Translations under genes and position numbers: made by a program | Notes under the pieces: generated by a model | Database searches by the model: none | Seen by the model: only the letters and a program-made list of their open reading frames with translations | Told to the model about the DNA's origin: nothing | NCBI GenBank assembly: GCA_031290405.1 | Contig: JAITNO010000054.1 | Coordinates: 1-8,394 of the forward strand | DNA: 8,394 nucleotides | Direction of reading: 5' to 3' | Source of the DNA: Spirochaetaceae bacterium | GTDB lineage: Bacteria; Spirochaetota; Spirochaetia; Treponematales; Breznakiellaceae | Shown: in pieces, positions 4,976 to 8,394 of the stretch | How positions within the stretch are numbered: position 1 is the stretch's first letter | Layout: each line of letters begins with the position of its first letter

Positions 4976-5719
4976 ATGAAACGATATTTAGCGATAGTAT
5001 TTATGACAGTCGGTGCAGGCTTAGCTTTCGCGCAGCAGCCGGCGGCAAACGCCCAGCAACAGCCGGAAATCGGCGCCCCTGACGCAAACGTCGTGCAGGG
5101 CACGCTTCCGCAGGAAGCCTTAAAAGAGATTTCCATCGACAAGTTCGAACAGGAAGGGTATTGGCACGCGTACATCTCCACGGATTCAGGCTTTGCGACG
5201 AGCCGCCTCTTTACCGGCGGCCCCCAGGCCAAGAAGCCGATTGAGGGCGAAGCCGACCTCGGTATGTCGGACAACAACGTCTTGGGGACAAGGATTGACT
5301 TCCTCCGCAGGGGCCACACGAGCATTTACATTAACGCGGTGCGTCCGATGCCCGTCGAAGGCATCACCAAAACCATCACCGTTTGGGCTGCCGGGCGCAA
5401 TTACAATCACAAGCTCTATCTGATTATTGAAGACGCCAGAGGGCGGTACTTCGAGCTGTATATGGGAAAGCTTAACTTCCAGGGCTGGAAGCAGATGGCC
5501 GTGCCCATTCCGCCGCAAACCGGCGATTACAACAGCATAGTTCAGACGGATTATCACTATTCGTCCTATCTGGGAATCAGAGTGGTCGGTTTTAGGATTG
5601 ACGTTGATCCGATGGAAGCCTACGGCACGTACTACCTCTATTTCGACGACCTCCGCGCGGTAACGGACCTTTTTGTGGAGGACAGCCGCGACCCCGACGA
5701 CCCGCACGATGATTGGTAG
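4976..5719 (+). CDS. flaA: flagellar filament outer layer (sheath) protein FlaA, second paralogue
   Basis: The 247-residue product is a periplasmic sheath protein. The signal peptide is MKRYLAIVFMTVGAGLAFA, with cleavage after residue 19. A Gln/Ala/Pro-rich linker (20-45) precedes the FlaA domain: DNNVLGTRIDFLRRGHTSIY (99-118), the central block TKTITVWAAGRNYNHKLYLI (131-150), YMGKLNFQGWKQMAVPIPPQ (162-181), LGIRVVGFRIDVDPM (199-213) and TYYLYFDDLRAVTDLF (218-233). The G-K-L-N-F-x-G-W-K and Y-L-Y-F-D-D-L motifs are typical of FlaA and closer to the classic pattern than those of the upstream paralogue. The tail is very acidic and ends in DDPHDDW. GGAGG at 4961-4965 follows directly on the previous stop codon and lies 10 nt before this ATG. 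The terminator at 5747-5775 closes the pair. Confidence 0.87.
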   Translation: MKRYLAIVFMTVGAGLAFAQQPAANAQQQPEIGAPDANVVQGTLPQEALKEISIDKFEQEGYWHAYISTDSGFATSRLFTGGPQAKKPIEGEADLGMSDNNVLGTRIDFLRRGHTSIYINAVRPMPVEGITKTITVWAAGRNYNHKLYLIIEDARGRYFELYMGKLNFQGWKQMAVPIPPQTGDYNSIVQTDYHYSSYLGIRVVGFRIDVDPMEAYGTYYLYFDDLRAVTDLFVEDSRDPDDPHDDW

Positions 5720-5746
5720 CCTTCGTGGAGAGGGTAGAGGTGGAAC

Positions 5747-5775
5747 AACCCTGCCGCGCAGAGCGGCGGGGTTTT
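5747..5775 (+). terminator. rho-independent terminator after the flaA pair
   Basis: An 11-bp stem (5747-5757 pairing with 5763-5773, one G-U pair) has a 5-nt loop (GCAGA) and a short T4 run at 5772-5775. The T-tract is short, so read-through into the next gene is possible. Confidence 0.8.
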
Positions 5776-5794
5776 CGACCCGCCCGTTCCGATA

Positions 5795-6847
5795 ATGCAA
5801 GACGATCCCGACCCTCTTCTATGGCAAATCCTTTTTCAGCTTAGCCTGATATGCGTTAACGCTTTTTTTTCCGCCGCCGAAATCGCCCTTATCTCGTTTA
5901 ACGCGACCAAGGCGGAGAAAAAAGCGGAAGGCGGCAATAAAAAAGCCATCCGCCTGTTAAAGTTAAAAGAAAAACCCGAAAAGTTCCTCGCGACCATTCA
6001 GGTAGGCATCACGCTCGCCGGCTTTATGGCGAGCGCGTTCGCCGCGAACGGCTTTTCCGGCAGGCTGGTCGCGTTTTTCACGTCCTTCGACACCGGCATC
6101 TCGACCGGCGCGTTGACGAAGATCGCCGTCGTCGTCATCACGCTTATCCTTTCGCTGTTCACGATTGTTTTGGGCGAGCTTGTGCCCAAGAGGGTCGCGA
6201 TGAAAAAGGCGGACAAGCTTGCCTACTTCGCGTCCGCGATCATCAGTTTTATCTCTCGTCTCTTTGCTCCGCTGATATGGCTGCTTTCGCTTTGCACGAA
6301 TCTTATCCTGCGAATCGTTCGGATAGACCCACAATCAGACGAAAACGAGATAACCGAAGAGGAAATCCGCCTGATGGTTGACGCGGGCAGCGCGCAAGGG
6401 GCCATCGAGGAACGCGAAAAAGAGATCATCAACAATGTGTTCGAGTTTGACGACAAAAACGCCGGCGACTTGATGACGCATCGTCTTGACACCGTGATTC
6501 TATGGCTTAAAGAGGGCGATACAGACTGGGAAAAGAAGATTGTCGAAAACAGGCACAGCCACTATCCCGTGTGCGGCAAGACCGTCGACGACATCAAAGG
6601 CGTCCTTTCCACCCGCGACTTCCTCTTGCTGGACAAGCGCGACAGGACGAGCGTGCTTGCGACCGAGCCTCCGCAGGCGATGCACGCCGCCCAGTTTGTG
6701 CCCGAATCGCTTAAAGCCGACGTTCTTTTTAAGAACATGAAGCAAAGCGGCAATCATTTTGCCCTCGTCCTCGACGAATACGGCGGCTTTAGCGGCGTCA
6801 TCACGATGAACGACGTTCTTGCCGCGATTGTCGGCAAATTCTGCTAA
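5795..6847 (+). CDS. CNNM transmembrane / CBS-pair protein (HlyC/CorC family), lacking the C-terminal domain
   Basis: The 350-residue inner-membrane protein belongs to a family linked to Mg2+/Co2+ efflux or homeostasis; the old name hemolysin C does not imply a toxin. The CNNM (DUF21) domain covers about 8-180, with membrane segments near 9-33, 66-88, 107-129 and 143-175. It shows NAFFSAAEIALISFN (22-36), LATIQVGITLAGF (65-77) and GELVPKRVA (127-135). A linker with EEREKEIINNVFEFDD (205-220) leads to a CBS pair: DLMTHRLDTVI (225-235), HYPVCGKTVDDIKGVLSTRDFL (first part 256-270), and NHFALVLDEYGGFSGVITMNDVLAAIVG (first part 320-336). The protein stops directly after this second CBS unit, so the usual CorC_HlyC domain (about 80 residues) is absent. 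Frames beyond the stop do not encode it. The ATG at 5795 fits the family N-terminus but has no clear RBS. A T8 run lies at 5863-5870 in the FFS codons. Confidence 0.88.
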   Translation: MQDDPDPLLWQILFQLSLICVNAFFSAAEIALISFNATKAEKKAEGGNKKAIRLLKLKEKPEKFLATIQVGITLAGFMASAFAANGFSGRLVAFFTSFDTGISTGALTKIAVVVITLILSLFTIVLGELVPKRVAMKKADKLAYFASAIISFISRLFAPLIWLLSLCTNLILRIVRIDPQSDENEITEEEIRLMVDAGSAQGAIEEREKEIINNVFEFDDKNAGDLMTHRLDTVILWLKEGDTDWEKKIVENRHSHYPVCGKTVDDIKGVLSTRDFLLLDKRDRTSVLATEPPQAMHAAQFVPESLKADVLFKNMKQSGNHFALVLDEYGGFSGVITMNDVLAAIVGKFC

Positions 6848-6902
6848 GGAGTGAGGGCCCCCCCCACTCGCCGGCGTCCTTCGGGAGCATACGCGCTCCA
6901 CG

Positions 6903-6931
6903 TTGCAAGCCGGGTGCGTTTGTGCTAGGGT
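6903..6931 (+). promoter_or_regulatory. candidate promoter of the ORF47-DUF1638-ATL unit
   Basis: TTGCAA (6903-6908), 17 bp, TAGGGT (6926-6931), with an extended -10 TG at 6923-6924. Matches are 4/6 and 3/6. The start would fall at about 6938, the ATG itself, suggesting a leaderless or very short-leader mRNA. Alternatively GGTGA (6929-6933) acts as an RBS from a transcript starting further upstream. Confidence 0.35.
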
Positions 6932-6937
6932 GACGGC

Positions 6938-7081
6938 ATGAGGGCGCATCTTGACAACCGTTGCTGCAATGAACCGTTTGACTATGCCAAGTGGCGGGAA
7001 AACTTATTCAAGAATGTTCCGCTTGATGAATTTCTCAACAAAGCGGCGGCATTCCACAAAGCCCAAAAGGAAAAGCAATGA
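6938..7081 (+). CDS. 47-residue protein of unknown function, coupled to the DUF1638 gene
   Basis: No family is recognised. The product is polar with no signal peptide or membrane segment. It has an adjacent Cys pair (NRCCNEPF, residues 7-14), an aromatic patch FDYAKWRENLF (14-24) and a Lys/Ala-rich helical C-terminus (NKAAAFHKAQKEKQ, 34-47). Support for coding: it uses ATG, has GGTGA 4 nt upstream, and its TGA stop overlaps the ATG of the next gene (ATGA at 7078-7081), the classic arrangement for translational coupling. It also contains that gene's RBS (AAGGA, 7067-7071). It may be a small partner of the DUF1638 protein or a leader peptide controlling its translation; both are inference. Confidence 0.6.
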   Translation: MRAHLDNRCCNEPFDYAKWRENLFKNVPLDEFLNKAAAFHKAQKEKQ

Positions 7082-7680
7082 CGTTCAACATAGTGGCGTG
7101 CGGCATCTTTAGGCCGGAGCTTGAGAAAATACTGCCGGAGATTAAAAAAGAGCTGGGGGAAGAAGACATCCCCGTCGTGTTTTTGTCGCCGGCATTGCAC
7201 CTCGACAACAATAAAATGGCCGACGAAATCATCAAGCAGTTGGACGCAACAAAGCCGCAGAAGACCGTCCTCCTCTACGGCAGTATGTGCCACACAAACC
7301 TGGCTTCGATCGTCAATGGCCGCCCCGTCGCGCACCCCCAGGAAAAAAACTGCATCGAGCTCATACTGAGCGCCGAACGGAAAGAGGAAATAGACAAATC
7401 CGGCAACGTATTTTACCTAAGCTGCGGCTGGCTGAAATACTGGCGGGAAATATTTCAGCACGGAATGGAGGCGCTGGCATGCGATAGAATCGTTGCGCTT
7501 GACTGCGGCCTTGGCGCCATATCCGATGAGGAAATGCTGGAGTTCTCCGATTGCATACACGCTCCCATTGAAATTGAGGAAATATCGCTGGATCATTTTA
7601 AGGAAACCGTGTTAAGAATATGCAAAGAGAGCCTCTGCGGAACATCCACGCCTGAAAACACCGGCAACAATGCCTTGTGA
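7078..7680 (+). CDS. DUF1638 domain-containing protein
   Basis: The product is 200 residues, cytosolic and of unknown biochemical function. DUF1638 features visible: an N-terminal beta strand FNIVACGIFRPELE (3-16), LLYGSMCH (65-72), KNCIELILS (90-98), NVFYLSCGWLKYW (110-122) and LDCGLGAI (141-148). Ten cysteines in 200 residues (8, 71, 92, 116, 135, 143, 159, 182, 187, with H72 and H161 nearby; C8, C71, C92 and C116 in the conserved blocks) suggest metal or corrinoid handling. From memory, relatives often sit near corrinoid-dependent methyltransferases, but no such gene is in this window. The start is fixed by AAGGA 6 nt upstream and the ATGA overlap with ORF47. The 3' end overlaps the ATL gene by 11 nt. 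Confidence 0.8.
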   Translation: MTFNIVACGIFRPELEKILPEIKKELGEEDIPVVFLSPALHLDNNKMADEIIKQLDATKPQKTVLLYGSMCHTNLASIVNGRPVAHPQEKNCIELILSAERKEEIDKSGNVFYLSCGWLKYWREIFQHGMEALACDRIVALDCGLGAISDEEMLEFSDCIHAPIEIEEISLDHFKETVLRICKESLCGTSTPENTGNNAL

Positions 7681-8035
7681 TTGCACCCATGGCACGACAG
7701 AGTTGAGCCGCCGCATTGTAGCCGCCATACGGGCCGTCCCGCCGGGGAAGGTTTCCTGTTACCGCGACATTGCCCTTGCCTCGGGCCTGCCCAATGGAGC
7801 CCGTCAAGTGGTCAGAACGCTGCATACCCTGAGCGGCCGCGAAAAACGTGCCTGGCATCGCATCGTCAAGGCTGACGGCGGCATTGCCCTGGGCGAGGGA
7901 AAGGGCCGCGAGCTGCAAATATCGCTGCTCCGCGCCGAGGGCGTCGAAGTTTCTGATGCAGGCCGGGTGGATATGGCTCGGCATGGGTTTGCCGCAACGC
8001 GACCCCTCTCCCGTACGGCCCTTTTTCCCCCTTGA
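7670..8035 (+). CDS. alkyltransferase-like (ATL) protein, MGMT family without the active-site cysteine
   Basis: The 121-residue DNA-binding protein matches the C-terminal domain of O6-alkylguanine-DNA alkyltransferase: VPPGKVSCYRDIA (23-35, with the base-flipping Tyr31), the recognition helix GARQVVRTL (43-51, Arg45 as the finger residue), and EGKGRELQISLLRAEGVEV (76-94). Where MGMT has PCHRV, this has AWHRI (61-65). Trp replaces the acceptor Cys, the defining mark of ATLs, which flag O6-alkylguanine for nucleotide excision repair rather than repairing it. The usual Pro is Ala here. It is about 10-20 residues longer than typical ATLs. The ATG at 7670 overlaps the DUF1638 end by 11 nt and has no strong RBS, so it probably depends on translation of the upstream gene. 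Confidence 0.87.
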   Translation: MPCDCTHGTTELSRRIVAAIRAVPPGKVSCYRDIALASGLPNGARQVVRTLHTLSGREKRAWHRIVKADGGIALGEGKGRELQISLLRAEGVEVSDAGRVDMARHGFAATRPLSRTALFPP

Positions 8036-8061
8036 CAGAACCGAAAACCCCACGCGACAAT
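8032..8061 (+). promoter_or_regulatory. candidate sigma-70 promoter overlapping the ATL stop codon
   Basis: TTGACA (8032-8037, perfect), 18 bp, GACAAT (8056-8061, 4 of 6 with the key A2 and T6). The start would be near 8068. The -35 contains the ATL TGA stop (8033-8035). Confidence 0.5.
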
Positions 8062-8102
8062 GGAAGCATGGTAAAGCGAAACCGTAAGACCCTGGCTCTT
8101 GA

Positions 8103-8122
8103 CCCTCGCGCGCGCGCGAGGG
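8103..8122. repeat. 20-bp perfect palindrome with a (CG)6 core
   Basis: CCCT, then six CG pairs, then AGGG reads identically on both strands. It could form a 10-bp-armed cruciform or hairpin, or Z-DNA. No T-tract follows. Confidence 0.85.
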
Positions 8123-8126
8123 GACG

Positions 8127-8394
8127 ATGGGCCTGAACGTACGAACGCGATTATATGGCCCCAACAACTACCGTCAAGCCCTCATCGACGAAAGGCCCTC
8201 CACAGACCCTGCGGAGGGCCTTTTGACGCCTCAACTCTCACTTTTCACGGTGGGAAGCATTGCCGGCGCGTCGGGCTTTTTTTGGTTTCCGCGCGGCTTT
8301 TGGCGGCGCCTGAAACGCTTTTCGCCCCAAGCTTTCTCTGCTCGAGGGCCCCCCGGCGCCGTCGGTAAGTTTACCGGCGCCGTCGGTAAACTTA
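8127..8394 (+). CDS. doubtful open frame entering the right-edge heptad repeat
   Basis: No family is recognised. A frame from the ATG at 8127 (GAGGGG just upstream, spacing short) runs 89 codons to the window end without a stop and reads the edge repeat as GAVGKFT, GAVGKL. The first part (MGLNVRTRLYGPNNYRQALIDE) and middle (basic, aromatic, FWFPRGFWRRLKRF) have no recognisable fold, and the terminator hairpin 8191-8224 lies inside the frame, so the true start, if there is one, is probably after it. The only reason to keep it is the match of its heptads to array 1 read on the minus strand. Confidence 0.25.
   Translation, partial: MGLNVRTRLYGPNNYRQALIDERPSTDPAEGLLTPQLSLFTVGSIAGASGFFWFPRGFWRRLKRFSPQAFSARGPPGAVGKFTGAVGKL
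8191..8224 (+). terminator. rho-independent terminator downstream of the ATL gene
   Basis: AAAGGCCCTCC (8191-8201) pairs perfectly with GGAGGGCCTTT (8213-8223). Inside, CAG/CTG extends the stem past an A-C mismatch, and a T4 run ends at 8224. It would end the ORF47-DUF1638-ATL operon and/or the candidate small transcript. The A-rich left side makes it weakly bidirectional. Confidence 0.85.
8355..8394. repeat. 21-bp tandem repeat array 3 (start, cut by the window edge)
   Basis: One full 21-bp unit (8355-8375) is followed by 19 bases of a second (8376-8394). They begin with the palindrome GGCGCC and differ only at GGTAAGTTTA versus GGTAAACTTA, so the central six-base part is inverted between units. 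In the plus frame of 8127 they read GAVGKFT then GAVGKL. Confidence 0.8.

Larger units (their letters stand above)
8068..8224 (+). ncRNA. candidate small transcript between the promoter at 8032 and the terminator at 8224
   Basis: A promoter-like element and a strong terminator bracket about 155 nt with no recognisable gene. Only two weak reading frames exist: a 22-codon ORF (8068-8136, starting MVKRNRKTLALD) and the start of an open frame at 8127. The interval contains a 20-bp perfect palindrome (8103-8122). No known RNA family (4.5S, 6S, tmRNA, tRNA) is recognised. It may equally be the 3' untranslated region of the ATL operon. Confidence 0.3.

Noticed and set aside
6851..6869. Terminator after the CNNM gene (GAGTG...CACTC)
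   Set aside because: The stem is short and irregular around the C8 run and lacks a T-tract.
6848..6937. Frameshifted CorC_HlyC domain after the CNNM gene stop
   Set aside because: Two frames stop at once and the third gives a short sequence with no CorC-like pattern.
8009..8026. Terminator at the end of the ATL gene (CCGTACGG then T5)
   Set aside because: It is an 8-nt palindrome with no loop room, inside the coding sequence.

Overview
The window looks like chromosomal DNA of a treponeme-type spirochaete with a fairly GC-rich genome. The evidence is a tandem pair of secreted FlaA flagellar sheath proteins, which are a spirochaete hallmark, and a FlgM-type anti-sigma-28 gene with its own sigma-28-like promoter. 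Small secreted beta-barrel proteins like the one at 371-1036 are also common in treponemes. The genus cannot be fixed from sequence alone.

Layout, left to right. 1-303 holds eight 21-bp tandem repeats that encode heptapeptides on either strand, in a frame running off the left edge. 371-1036 (+) is a secreted outer-membrane beta-barrel candidate, closed by a strong UUCG-loop terminator. 1110-1436 is a GC-palindrome-rich stretch with a second, short 21-bp repeat and a doubtful minus-strand ORF. 1437-3743 (-) is a co-oriented block in transcription order proA, rsmI, flgM. proA and rsmI are 3 nt apart, and flgM has a sigma-28-like promoter overlapping the rsmI stop codon. 3744-4114 is the divergent intergenic region, with a sigma-28-like element and a perfect sigma-70 consensus promoter for the flaA pair. 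4115-5719 (+) is the flaA pair, followed by a terminator. 5795-6847 (+) is a CNNM/CBS membrane protein lacking the usual C-terminal CorC_HlyC domain. 6938-8035 (+) is a tightly overlapping three-gene unit: a 47-residue unknown, a DUF1638 protein and an alkyltransferase-like DNA repair protein. 8032-8224 has a promoter-to-terminator interval with no convincing gene. At the right edge a third 21-bp repeat begins in an open frame.

How it fits together. The middle of the window is about motility. FlgM restrains sigma-28, and its gene appears to be read from a sigma-28 promoter, which gives a feedback loop. The sheath proteins appear to have a housekeeping promoter plus a possible sigma-28 input. 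A shared 10-mer (TTTAGGTTTG) lies in both flagellar promoter regions. The least explained parts are the ORF47-DUF1638-ATL operon and the scattered heptad-coding 21-bp repeats. Two of these repeats encode near-matching heptapeptides when read outward from the window.
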